From positions 62,001 through 126,000 of the forward strand of contig NZ_PZJN01000009.1 in assembly GCF_003206695.1 (NCBI RefSeq): 64,000 nt of DNA. The letters are read 5' to 3'. Numbering within the stretch: the stretch's first letter is position 1; every line of letters starts with the position of its first letter. The DNA is from Salinicola halophyticus (GTDB lineage: Bacteria > Pseudomonadota > Gammaproteobacteria > Pseudomonadales > Halomonadaceae). Positions 53,657 to 61,961 of the stretch are shown here, piece by piece. The notes beneath the pieces are model-generated. The model had not been told where the DNA came from. It did not search any database and was given only the letters and a program-made list of their open reading frames with translations. A program made the translations under genes and the position numbers.

Positions 53657-55003
53657 ATGTCACTGACGATACAGTTGTTTCATCACGGCCAATGGCACGA
53701 TGCCGCAGAACTTCAGATCGACGATCCGAAGGCGGGTCGACGCGGCACGATTGCGCTGGGCTACTCGACCGATTACGCCATCGACTGGATGGGCCGGGAC
53801 GACGAGCACGCCTGCAGTCTGAACTTGCCGGTCGAGCTGATGCTGCTGTATCGCCGGAAGAACTGGTTCGCCATGCTCGACGACATCATGCCGTCGGGGG
53901 CCAGCCGGCGTTACTGGGTCAATCGACTGGGACTTCAGTCACTGCCCCCGCACGAACAGGACCACGCCTTGCTGGCCCAAGGCACGATAGCGCCCGTCGG
54001 CAATCTGCGAATCAAGCAGGCGCTGCCCCAACTGCCGACGGGTAGCCAGCTGAAACACCATCGATTCACGCTGGACGATGTCGTGGAACGCCATACCGAC
54101 TTTCTGGAATATGCCCAGCAGGTGGGCGCCGCCGGCGGCGGTGCGACCGGCGCGGGCGGCGAAGCCCCCAAACTGCTGCTGCGTCGCAGCCCGCAGGATG
54201 AGATCTGGATCGATACCTGGCAGGACGATCCCCGCAATACCGATGCGCATTACCTGGTGAAATTCCCCCGTGGGCCACGCTCGGAGATGGATTGCGACAT
54301 TCTGCGCGCGGAGTACCACTACTATCACGAGCTGCAGGCGCTGGGCGTCGATACCATCGCCATCCGCGGTATGGAACTCATCGAAGGGGGACGCTACCCC
54401 AGCCTCTGGCTGCCTCGATTCGATGTGGATTTCATCAAAGGAGAGCGCACGCTTTACGGTCTGGAGTCGCTCTATTCGCTGCTGGAGAAGCCTCCGGGCA
54501 CTTTCCTCAATCATTTCGAAGCGATCGACACGCTGATTGCCAAGTGTCAGCAGCAATATCGCGTCAGGGAAATGGGCGAGTCCTTCGACGTTTCCCGTTT
54601 CGTCGTGGAGTGGGTCAAGCGGGATCTTCTCAACGTCACTTTCGGCAACTCGGACAATCATGGCCGCAATACCGCGATGATCAAGCGGCCCGATGGCCTG
54701 GGGCTGGCGCCGGTCTATGATTTCGCGCCCATGAAGGCGGACCCCGAAGGCATCATGCGCACCACGCAATGGGGCGCACCCTACGAAGAAGGCGGCCGTT
54801 TCGACTGGCAAGGGATCGCTCAACGGCTCGATCCGCTGGTTCCCGCCGACGACCTGCTCGCCGAGCTTCGCCAGCTGGGAAGACGATTGAAAGGCCTGAA
54901 GGCTCGCCTGCGGCAGCGAGGCGTTCCGAATTCGATTCTCGATCTGCCCGCGCTAGGGTTCGATTATCTCGACGAAAAACTCGATGCCTGGGGGCTGACA
55001 TGA
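53657..55003 (+). CDS. hipA: HipA-family serine/threonine kinase toxin
   Basis: A 448-residue kinase-like toxin. An N-terminal HipA_N domain (SLTIQLFHHGQWHDAAEL, then DDIMPSGASRRYW) is followed by the kinase domain with nucleotide-binding HYLVKFP, catalytic loop NVTFGNSDNHGRN and metal site VYDFAPM. A Gly/Ala-rich linker (GAAGGGATGAGGEAP) lies between the halves. The start is uncertain between ATG 53657 and ATG 53618; neither has a good ribosome site, and 53657 begins the conserved domain. Its stop overlaps the start of the downstream HTH gene. HipA proteins phosphorylate aminoacyl-tRNA synthetases and cause persistence; the target here is unknown. Confidence 0.85.
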   Translation: MSLTIQLFHHGQWHDAAELQIDDPKAGRRGTIALGYSTDYAIDWMGRDDEHACSLNLPVELMLLYRRKNWFAMLDDIMPSGASRRYWVNRLGLQSLPPHEQDHALLAQGTIAPVGNLRIKQALPQLPTGSQLKHHRFTLDDVVERHTDFLEYAQQVGAAGGGATGAGGEAPKLLLRRSPQDEIWIDTWQDDPRNTDAHYLVKFPRGPRSEMDCDILRAEYHYYHELQALGVDTIAIRGMELIEGGRYPSLWLPRFDVDFIKGERTLYGLESLYSLLEKPPGTFLNHFEAIDTLIAKCQQQYRVREMGESFDVSRFVVEWVKRDLLNVTFGNSDNHGRNTAMIKRPDGLGLAPVYDFAPMKADPEGIMRTTQWGAPYEEGGRFDWQGIAQRLDPLVPADDLLAELRQLGRRLKGLKARLRQRGVPNSILDLPALGFDYLDEKLDAWGLT

Positions 55004-55308
55004 GCCGTCTTTCTCCTCAGGAACGCGAAGCGCTGCTGTTCGATCTGCTCGACCAGCTGTTCGAGGAAAAAATCACCACGGGAGCGCTGCTGAAACGACT
55101 GCGCCGGGAGGTTCTGGAGATGAACCAGACCCGCTATGCCGCACTGGCGTCGGTGAGCCGCCGGACGCTCTCGGCCATCGAGAACGACAGCGGGACCCAA
55201 TCACTGGGTTCTCTCAATCGCGCCTTTCGCCCTTTCGGGCTCAGCGTGGGGTTGCTCCCGCGTGATCGGTCGACCCGCCAGCGTCTGTTGACGCGATCCT
55301 CCTCGTGA
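55000..55308 (+). CDS. HipB-like HTH antitoxin
   Basis: A 102-residue protein with an Xre-type helix-turn-helix at about residues 38-80 (LEMNQTRYAALASVSRRTLS, then AIENDSGTQSLGSLNRAF). The ATG overlaps the hipA stop (ATGA), so the two are coupled. In classical hipBA the antitoxin comes first; here it is second. The basic C-terminus (RDRSTRQRLLTRSSS) may be the flexible tail seen in HipB proteins. Confidence 0.8.
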   Translation: MSRLSPQEREALLFDLLDQLFEEKITTGALLKRLRREVLEMNQTRYAALASVSRRTLSAIENDSGTQSLGSLNRAFRPFGLSVGLLPRDRSTRQRLLTRSSS

Positions 55309-55333
55309 TCACCTTCATAGCAAAACCTAATTG

Positions 55334-55357
55334 GCGATTGAATCGTGCGCGATATAA
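55334..55357. promoter_or_regulatory. OhrR-type operator, copy 1 (ohrR promoter)
   Basis: GCGATTGAATCGTGCGCGAT followed by ATAA lies ten bases before the ohrR start. It matches the copy before ohr at 55878 in about 20 of 24 positions. Confidence 0.6.
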
Positions 55358-55366
55358 ATTGCTCGC

Positions 55367-55816
55367 ATGATGACACCCGATGACACCGACGACGCCTTGG
55401 CTCTCGAATCGCAGCTCTGTTTCGCGCTCTATTCGACACAGCTGGCGATGAACAAGCTCTACCGCGGCCTGCTGCGCGAGCTCGATCTGACCTATCCCCA
55501 GTACCTGACCATGCTGGTGCTGTGGCAGCGGGACCGGCAGACGGTATCGGAGATCGGCGAGCAGCTCTATCTGGATTCGGCCACGCTGACGCCGCTGTTG
55601 AAACGGCTGGAAGCGGCGGCGCTCATCACCCGGCAGCGCTCACGCCAGGATGAACGCCAGGTCGAGATCGCCTTGACCGAGAAGGGCCGTTCGCTGCGCG
55701 AGCAGGCCAAGGCGATCCCCCATGCCGCCGGCTGTGCGGGCCAGTGCACGCCCGAGGAAGCCGCCGAGCTGCGCGACGCGTTGCATGGGCTGCGTCAGCG
55801 ACTCGACACTCAGTGA
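55367..55816 (+). CDS. ohrR: MarR-family organic-peroxide sensor OhrR
   Basis: A 149-residue winged-helix repressor. The redox-sensing Cys is in the N-terminal helix (ESQLCFALYSTQLAMNKLYR), and LDLTYPQYLTMLVLW carries the tyrosine characteristic of OhrR. The DNA-binding part includes LYLDSATLTPLLKRLEAAAL and RQRSRQDERQV. A second CAGQC near the C-terminus could form the disulfide of two-Cys OhrR. It sits 105 bases upstream of ohr, with both promoters carrying the same operator-like sequence. Confidence 0.93.
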   Translation: MMTPDDTDDALALESQLCFALYSTQLAMNKLYRGLLRELDLTYPQYLTMLVLWQRDRQTVSEIGEQLYLDSATLTPLLKRLEAAALITRQRSRQDERQVEIALTEKGRSLREQAKAIPHAAGCAGQCTPEEAAELRDALHGLRQRLDTQ

Positions 55817-55877
55817 AGCGTTGGCGCGTTTAATAGAAGACTATTTTCAGCCAGCTTTTTACCCCAATAGATCGTAC

Positions 55878-55902
55878 GCGATTTAATCGACCGCGATCTT
55901 TA
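55878..55902. promoter_or_regulatory. OhrR-type operator, copy 2 (ohr promoter)
   Basis: GCGATTTAATCGACCGCGAT followed by CTTTA sits between ohrR and ohr, 20 bases before the ohr start. With preceding ATCGTAC it forms a nested partial palindrome. Matches copy 1. Confidence 0.6.
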
Positions 55903-55921
55903 ACTCGCAAGGAGATTCACC

Positions 55922-56350
55922 ATGTCACTCGATAAAGTCCTCTACCGCGCCGAAGCAACTGTCACTGGCGGCCGCGACGGCCGGGCCACCGCCGCCGACG
56001 GTGTCATCGATCTCAAACTGTCGACGCCCAAGGAGCTGGGGGGCGCCGGCGGCGACGGCACCAACCCCGAGCAGCTGTTCGCGGCCGGTTATTCCGCCTG
56101 CTTCATCGGCGCGCTGAAACTGGTCGCCTCGAAAGAGAAGGCCAAGCTACCCGACGATACCCGGATCCAGGGTGAAGTCGGCATCGGCCCCAAGGGCGAG
56201 GGTTTCGGCATCGAAGCGACGCTGACGGTGAAGCTGCCGGGCATGGATCGGGAACAAGCCGAAGCCCTGGTCGAGAAGGCCCATCAGGTCTGCCCCTACT
56301 CCAACGCCACTCGCGGCAACATCGATGTGACCCTGAACGTCGAAGTGTAG
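55922..56350 (+). CDS. ohr: Organic hydroperoxide resistance protein Ohr
   Basis: A 142-residue OsmC/Ohr-fold thiol peroxidase that reduces organic and lipid hydroperoxides. The two catalytic cysteines are in [13 protein letters not shown] and [14 protein letters not shown], and the family Arg is in the region of GGRDGRA. Strong AAGGAG precedes ATG. Repression by OhrR is expected from the operator pair. Confidence 0.96.
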   Translation: MSLDKVLYRAEATVTGGRDGRATAADGVIDLKLSTPKELGGAGGDGTNPEQLFAAGYSACFIGALKLVASKEKAKLPDDTRIQGEVGIGPKGEGFGIEATLTVKLPGMDREQAEALVEKAHQVCPYSNATRGNIDVTLNVEV

Positions 56351-56377
56351 GCATCGCCCATCTTTGGCTGAAAATTG

Positions 56378-56411
56378 ACGGCCCGGGTCATCGAAAGATG
56401 GCTCGGGCCGT
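56378..56411 (+). terminator. Probable hairpin terminator after ohr
   Basis: A 15-bp stem (acggcccgggtcatc against gatggctcgggccgt, two G-T type mismatches) with a GAAA loop; only a weak T-rich tail follows. Confidence 0.55.
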
Positions 56412-56586
56412 TACATCTTTGGTCGCAACACGGGTCGAAATAAGACTTTCACCGGATATTTATCGATTTAATTTCAAAAAGTTATCGTGACATGCAAAAA
56501 CGCGATGCGGGCATAGCGATAACGCAATAGCCTCGCGCCGCCGGCGCTGACTACCGTGTCGACTCCAACAATCAAGGGATTCGATC

Positions 56587-57978
56587 ATGGTCGCGTTTCT
56601 CATAGCCATGGCGGTGACGGCGTTCGCCGGCACGCTGGTCATCAAGAAATACCAACCGCAGACCGTGCTGCTGCTCGCCGGGCTTGCGCTGTTCGTCGCC
56701 ACCGCGCTGTTCTTCCCCGCGCAATCGGTGCTGTTCAAGGAGACCGAAACCAGCGGCTGGGCCGGTTTCGATATCTTCGAGTTCATCCATCAGATCATGT
56801 CCTACCGCCTGGCCGGGCTGGGGCTGATCATCATGGCCGCCGGTGGCTTCGCCAAGTACATGGACCATATCGGCGCCACCCAGGCGATGGTCAATATCGG
56901 CACCCGCCCGCTGGCGCGGATGCGCGCGCCCTATCTGGTCCTGGCGCTCGGCTATGCCGTGGGGCAGGTGTTGAACATCTTCATCCCCAGCGCAGCGGGG
57001 CTCGCCATGCTGCTGCTGGTTACGCTCTATCCCACACTGGTACGCCTGGGCGTCAGCAAGGCGTCCGCCGCGGCGATGATCGGCATGACCTCGGTGCTCG
57101 ATCTGGGGCCGGCCTCCGGCACCGCCAACCTGGCCGCGCATACCGCCAACATGGACGTGGCGATCTACTTCGCCCAGTACCAGATCCCGGCGTCGCTGTT
57201 CATCGTGCCGGTCATCTGCGTGCTGACCTACTTCAGCGCCAAGTATTTCGATCGTCGCAGCGGCCACGTGGTCGATCCCGACCCGACCGCCCACGCCATT
57301 GCCGATGGCGAGACGGAGGCCCCGCGTGTCCCCGGCTTCTACGCGCTGCTGCCGATCCTGCCGCTGACGCTGATTCTGATCTTCAGCAAGCTGCTGATCC
57401 ATCAGATCGAGATCGGCGTGGTGACGGCGATGATCATCGGCGCCGTGCTGGGCCTGTTCTGCGAGATGGTGCGCAAGCGCCGTGAGCTGCAGGCGGTATT
57501 CAAGGGCTTCATGACCTTCTTCCAGGGCATGGGCCAGATGTTCTCCTCGATCATCTCGCTGATCATCTGCGCCGAGTTCTTCGCCGCTGGCCTCACTGCG
57601 ATCGGGGCCATCGACTTCATGATCGGCGCGGCTCAGGGCGCGGGATTCGGCCTGTTCGGGATGACCCTGGTCACCTGTCTGCTGGTCGCGGTGACCGCCA
57701 TCCTCACCGGTTCCGGCAACGCGGCGTTCTTCTCTTTCGCCGGCCTGGCGCCCAATGTCGCGGCCGCCACGGCCGCCGGCCCGGTGGCCCTGCTGCTGCC
57801 GCTGCAGTTCACGGCCGGGATCGCGCGCTCGCTGTCGCCGGTTTCCGGGGTGATCATCGCGGTCAGTGAAGCCGCCGGCTGCTCACCCATCGATATCGTC
57901 AAGCGCACCGCGATCCCGCTGATCGGCGGCTTGATCGTGCTGTTCGTCTATACCGCGCTGTTCGTGGGCGTGAAATGA
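56587..57978 (+). CDS. DcuC-family C4-dicarboxylate transporter
   Basis: A 463-residue inner-membrane carrier with about 12 membrane segments. Family motifs: LVIKKYQPQTVLLLAGL, IMAAGGFAKYMDHIGA, VLNIFIPSAAGLAMLL, SVLDLGPASGTANLAA and ILTGSGNAAFFSFAGL, then ARSLSPVSGVIIAVSE. DcuC members move succinate, fumarate or related dicarboxylates. The neighbouring lyase gene, 76 bases downstream, suggests a substrate that yields fumarate or a similar acid. No regulator lies immediately upstream. Confidence 0.9.
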   Translation: MVAFLIAMAVTAFAGTLVIKKYQPQTVLLLAGLALFVATALFFPAQSVLFKETETSGWAGFDIFEFIHQIMSYRLAGLGLIIMAAGGFAKYMDHIGATQAMVNIGTRPLARMRAPYLVLALGYAVGQVLNIFIPSAAGLAMLLLVTLYPTLVRLGVSKASAAAMIGMTSVLDLGPASGTANLAAHTANMDVAIYFAQYQIPASLFIVPVICVLTYFSAKYFDRRSGHVVDPDPTAHAIADGETEAPRVPGFYALLPILPLTLILIFSKLLIHQIEIGVVTAMIIGAVLGLFCEMVRKRRELQAVFKGFMTFFQGMGQMFSSIISLIICAEFFAAGLTAIGAIDFMIGAAQGAGFGLFGMTLVTCLLVAVTAILTGSGNAAFFSFAGLAPNVAAATAAGPVALLLPLQFTAGIARSLSPVSGVIIAVSEAAGCSPIDIVKRTAIPLIGGLIVLFVYTALFVGVK

Positions 57979-58054
57979 GCCGCGATCTTCCGCGAACCGA
58001 TGGTCTGAACCTGCAACGTCGAACGACTCTGCACACCTTTGGCGAGAACCGACC

Positions 58055-59437
58055 ATGAATATTGATCAGCTTCCCGATTCGACCGACCACCTCTTTTCTC
58101 GCGATGCCACCTGGCAGGCGTGGCTCGAGGTCGAAAGCGCGCTGGCGCTGACCCAGGCCGAACGGGGCATGATTCCCACTGCCGCCGCGGCGGAAATCGA
58201 GCGCTGCGCGACCCTCGATCAGCTCGATCGCGAGGCGCTGGCCACGGACATCGAACGCACTATGTCGCCGGTGATGTCGCTGGTGCGGGCGCTGGCCGAA
58301 CGCTGCGATGGCGACGCCGGCGGCTACGTCCACCTCGGCGCCACGACGCAGAACATCATTCTCACCGGCAAGATGCTGCAGCTGAAGCGTTCGCATCGCT
58401 GGCTCAAGGCGCAGCTCGCCGCGCAGCTACAGTGTCTGGCGGATCTCGCCGAACGCGGCGCCGAATGGCCGTGCGTCTCGCGCACCAATCGTCGCCACGC
58501 CCTGCCGATCACCTTCGGCTACAAGGTCGCCGGCTGGATCGAGGAGCTGGAGCGTAACGTCGAGCGGCTGGAAGCGGTCGAAGCGCGCACCTTCGTGCTG
58601 ACTTTCGGCGGCGCCAGCGGCGCCATGCACAGCTACGCCGACGAAGGCCAGCCGCTGGCGGAAGCGCTGGCTGTCCGGCTCGGTCTCGGCGTCTCCCGGG
58701 TTCACTCCCGCGCCGCCGTCGACGGTCTGGTCGAGTACATCACCACGCTGGGGCTCTACGCCGCCGGCTGCGAACGCCTGGGCCAAGAGCTCTACACGCT
58801 GATGGCCAACGAGTTCGAGGAGGTCAGCGAAAACCAGGGGGATGAAGTGGTCGGCAGCAGCACCATGCCGCACAAGTTCAACCCTAAGTTTGCCGTCAAT
58901 CTACTTGCCGAGGCCGGCGAGCTCCGCAGCCTGGTGGCGCCGGCGCTGGAGACCGCGCGCCCCTCCCACGAGGGCGACGCGTCGTGCAATTTCCGCCTCT
59001 ACAAGCTGCTGGATCAGGCCGGCACGCTCGCCTATCGGGTCGCTGCCACCCAACACACGCTGCTGAACCGGCTGGTTCCGCGCCCCGAGCGGATGCGCGA
59101 GATCCTGATGGCCAACGCCGCACCGCTGATGTCCGAACACATCATGCTCGAACTGAGCGAAGAGATCGGCCGCCAGCGTGCCCACGATCTCGTCCACGAG
59201 GCCATCGTCGCCAGTCGTGACGGCGATCTCTCCTTTGCCGAGGCGCTGTTCGAAAACGATACCGTGCGCCGCCACTACGGCGACCGGGCCGCGCTCGACC
59301 AGGCCCTCGCCCCCGAGCACTACACCGGACAGAGCCGCCAGATCGCCCTGGCGATGGCGGCCTCGGCCCGGCATCTCGCCACGCGTCTTGCACGCGCTTT
59401 CGAAGAAGAAAAAGAAGAGGAAGGATCATGCCAATAA
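58055..59437 (+). CDS. Fumarase/aspartase-superfamily lyase (adenylosuccinate lyase/PcaB-like)
   Basis: A 460-residue homotetramer-type lyase. The superfamily signature GSSTMPHKFNP with the mobile catalytic loop is intact, and HLGATTQN (His93) matches the first active-site region. The segment that usually reads RTH with a catalytic histidine reads SRTNRRHALP, so Asn145 stands at that position. It is not a housekeeping PurB by context. Family enzymes eliminate fumarate from substituted succinates or isomerise carboxymuconate. Sits in a likely operon between a DcuC carrier and a secreted hydrolase, with its stop overlapping the hydrolase start by ten bases. Confidence 0.85.
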   Translation: MNIDQLPDSTDHLFSRDATWQAWLEVESALALTQAERGMIPTAAAAEIERCATLDQLDREALATDIERTMSPVMSLVRALAERCDGDAGGYVHLGATTQNIILTGKMLQLKRSHRWLKAQLAAQLQCLADLAERGAEWPCVSRTNRRHALPITFGYKVAGWIEELERNVERLEAVEARTFVLTFGGASGAMHSYADEGQPLAEALAVRLGLGVSRVHSRAAVDGLVEYITTLGLYAAGCERLGQELYTLMANEFEEVSENQGDEVVGSSTMPHKFNPKFAVNLLAEAGELRSLVAPALETARPSHEGDASCNFRLYKLLDQAGTLAYRVAATQHTLLNRLVPRPERMREILMANAAPLMSEHIMLELSEEIGRQRAHDLVHEAIVASRDGDLSFAEALFENDTVRRHYGDRAALDQALAPEHYTGQSRQIALAMAASARHLATRLARAFEEEKEEEGSCQ

Positions 59438-60408
59438 CATCAAGACGCTCTCTTCGCCTCATGCTGGCGCTAGGCGGCCTCGCTCTGTCGCCGCTGGCGC
59501 ACTCGCAGACGTCTCAGGTATCAAATACTTCTCAGACCCTGGCCACGGGCAGTCATGAATCGACCTTCACGCTGCCGGACAGCCAGCGCCAGATCGAAGT
59601 CGCAAGCTACGTGCCCGAGGATGCCGATGCCCAGACACCGATCGTGTTCGTGCTGACCGGCCTCAAGCGCAACGCCGAGGATTATCGCGACGCCTGGATC
59701 GACGCCGCCGACGAGTACGGCTTTACCATCGTCGTGCCACGCTTTTCCAAGCAGGACTATCCCGGCGTCGCGGGCTACAACCTAGGCAATCTGGTCAGTG
59801 CCGACGGCCAATCCAACCCGCCCGAGGCATGGTCGTACAGCGTCATCGACGGCCTCTTCACCGATTTCGAGCAGGCCGGTCAGACCGAACGCCAGCGCTA
59901 CTACCTGTTCGGTCACAGCGCGGGCTGCCAGTTCGTCCACCGCATGCTGACCTTCGTGCCGCAGTCGCGGGTCCAGGCGGCAATCTGCTCGGCGGCGGGC
60001 TGGTGGACGCTGCCCGATACCGACAACGAGTGGCCCTACGGGCTCAAGAACGCGCCGGTCGAGGTCGACCGCGATGCCCAGCGCCAGCTCGCCGGCCTGA
60101 ATCTGCTAGTGACGGTCGGCGCCGAAGATACCGACCCCTGGCACAAGTATCTGCGCCGCAGCTACCAGGCGATGGCCCAGGGCAACAACCGGGTCGAACG
60201 TGCCTGGGTCTACTACAAGACCGCCGAGCAGAAGGCCAACCGCTACGGCTTCGACTTCCACTGGGCATTCCAGACCGTGCCCGACGTCGGCCACGACAAC
60301 GCCGGCATCGCCCCCTTCGCCGCCAAGCAGTTCGCCGCCTTCGAACGCGATGGCACCTTCGACGTCGTCACGCCGGAGACACCGCCGGACAGCCAACCCC
60401 ACCGCTAG
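59428..60408 (+). CDS. Secreted alpha/beta hydrolase (PHB-depolymerase-like esterase)
   Basis: A 326-residue hydrolase. A signal peptide (RRSLRLMLALGGLALSPLAHS) with cleavage near AHSQ is followed by an alpha/beta-hydrolase fold: the nucleophile Ser in FGHSAGCQF, a likely acid in VTVGAEDTDPW, and a His in VPDVGHDNAGIAPFA. It resembles LpqC/PHB-depolymerase-type and feruloyl-esterase-type secreted esterases. The gene overlaps the lyase gene, which implies that the product of hydrolysis feeds the lyase or the carrier. Substrate unknown. Confidence 0.83.
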   Translation: MPITSRRSLRLMLALGGLALSPLAHSQTSQVSNTSQTLATGSHESTFTLPDSQRQIEVASYVPEDADAQTPIVFVLTGLKRNAEDYRDAWIDAADEYGFTIVVPRFSKQDYPGVAGYNLGNLVSADGQSNPPEAWSYSVIDGLFTDFEQAGQTERQRYYLFGHSAGCQFVHRMLTFVPQSRVQAAICSAAGWWTLPDTDNEWPYGLKNAPVEVDRDAQRQLAGLNLLVTVGAEDTDPWHKYLRRSYQAMAQGNNRVERAWVYYKTAEQKANRYGFDFHWAFQTVPDVGHDNAGIAPFAAKQFAAFERDGTFDVVTPETPPDSQPHR

Positions 60409-60592
60409 CTCTCGACTTCGCAACGCCTTTTCGATCACCGCACCTCGTTCGCTCAGCGGGCGAGGCAGGGAACCTGCGCCCGCTCGATGGTCAAGTCGAG
60501 CCGCGGGCGGGCGCTCCACGCCAGCAGTTCCCGACAGCTCCCGGCAATACCCAGAAGCTCCCCACAACATGAAAAACGAACAGGAGTTCATC

Positions 60593-61939
60593 ATGACCAC
60601 GCCATGCCACCGCACCACGATCCGGCGATCCCGACTCGCACGCGCGCTCCCGGCCCTTTTGACGACAACGCTTCTATCGGCAACAACCCTTCTCTCGATA
60701 GCAACGCCTCTCGCGGGCACCTGCACTTTGGCATTGACTCTGGCGCTCTCCGCGCCAGCCCAGGCCGATTTCCTGGCGGACAGCACCGCGTCGCTGGAAC
60801 TCAAGAACTACTTCATCACCCGCGACTATCTCGAGGGAGACACGGACGACAACAAGCGCGAGGAGTGGGCGCAGGGCTTCCTGTTCCGGGCCGACTCCGG
60901 CTTTACCGAAGGCCCGGTCGGGCTCGGCGTCGATACCATCAGCATGCTGGGGGTGAAACTCGATTCGAGCCCGTCCCGTTCCGGCACCGGTTTGCTCGAG
61001 ATCGATGACGATGGCCGCGCCGAGGACAACTACACCAAGTTCGGCGCCACCGCCAAGATCCGTGCCGGCGACAGCGTGCTGCGCTACGGCTACCTCGAGC
61101 CTCGACTACCATCGCTGCGGCCCAATGCCAGCCGACTGTTCACGCAATCGTTTCGGGGAACGCAGATCACCTCGACCGACATCGACGGGCTGGAGCTGAC
61201 CGCGGGCCAGCTCAACCGCACCCGCCAGCGCGACGAGACCGACTACGAGCCGATGGCGCTGACTCGCAAGAGCAGCGCCTATGGCAAGGCCACCAGTACC
61301 CGATTCCAGTTCGTCGGCGGGGAGTATCATCTCGGCAAGCGCGCCCGGCTCGGCTACCACTACGCGCAGTTGGAAGACATCTACCGCCAGCACTACGTGG
61401 GGCTGAGCGACGGCATCAATCTCGGTTCGGGTCGGCTGGGCGCCGATCTGCGCTACTTCGACGCCAGCGAACAGGGCGCCGCCGAGGCCGGTGAGGTGGA
61501 CAACCGCGCCGTCAGCACGCGACTGCGCTATCGACTGGACGGGCATAGCTGGAGCGGCGGCTATCAGTCCCAGTTCGGTACCACCCCCTTCACTTATCTC
61601 AGCGGCACCAACGTCTATCTGTTTTCCCAGTACCAGATCAGCAATTTCACCGAGACCGACGAGCGGGTCTGGCACGTCCGTTACGACTACGAGTTTTCCC
61701 GGTTCGGGCTGCCGGGGCTGACCTTCATGATGCGCTATGCCATGGGCGATCAGGCCAGCGTCAACGGGTTCGATGGCGAGGCGCGGGAGTGGGAACGGGA
61801 CGTCGACATCGAATACATCGTCCAGGGCGGCATGCTCGAAGGGTTATCGCTGCGCTGGCGCAATGCCGCCCGGCGCGCCAATTTCACCCGTGACGTCAAC
61901 GAGAATCGCGTCCTGCTCGGCTACACCTTGAAACTGTAG
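60593..61939 (+). CDS. OprD-family outer-membrane porin
   Basis: A 448-residue beta-barrel protein. A long, hydrophobic leader runs to APAQADFL, where cleavage is expected. The mature N-terminus SASLELKNYFITRDY and the C-terminal NRVLLGYTLKL (ending in an aromatic-rich strand with a hydrophobic residue) fit OprD/OpdK-type channels, which take up small acids and basic amino acids. CAGGAG before ATG 60593 was preferred over ATG 60569. It follows the hydrolase gene by 184 bases and probably carries the cluster's substrate across the outer membrane. Confidence 0.85.
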   Translation: MTTPCHRTTIRRSRLARALPALLTTTLLSATTLLSIATPLAGTCTLALTLALSAPAQADFLADSTASLELKNYFITRDYLEGDTDDNKREEWAQGFLFRADSGFTEGPVGLGVDTISMLGVKLDSSPSRSGTGLLEIDDDGRAEDNYTKFGATAKIRAGDSVLRYGYLEPRLPSLRPNASRLFTQSFRGTQITSTDIDGLELTAGQLNRTRQRDETDYEPMALTRKSSAYGKATSTRFQFVGGEYHLGKRARLGYHYAQLEDIYRQHYVGLSDGINLGSGRLGADLRYFDASEQGAAEAGEVDNRAVSTRLRYRLDGHSWSGGYQSQFGTTPFTYLSGTNVYLFSQYQISNFTETDERVWHVRYDYEFSRFGLPGLTFMMRYAMGDQASVNGFDGEAREWERDVDIEYIVQGGMLEGLSLRWRNAARRANFTRDVNENRVLLGYTLKL

Positions 61940-61961
61940 ACGAGAAACGCCTCGATCCGCC

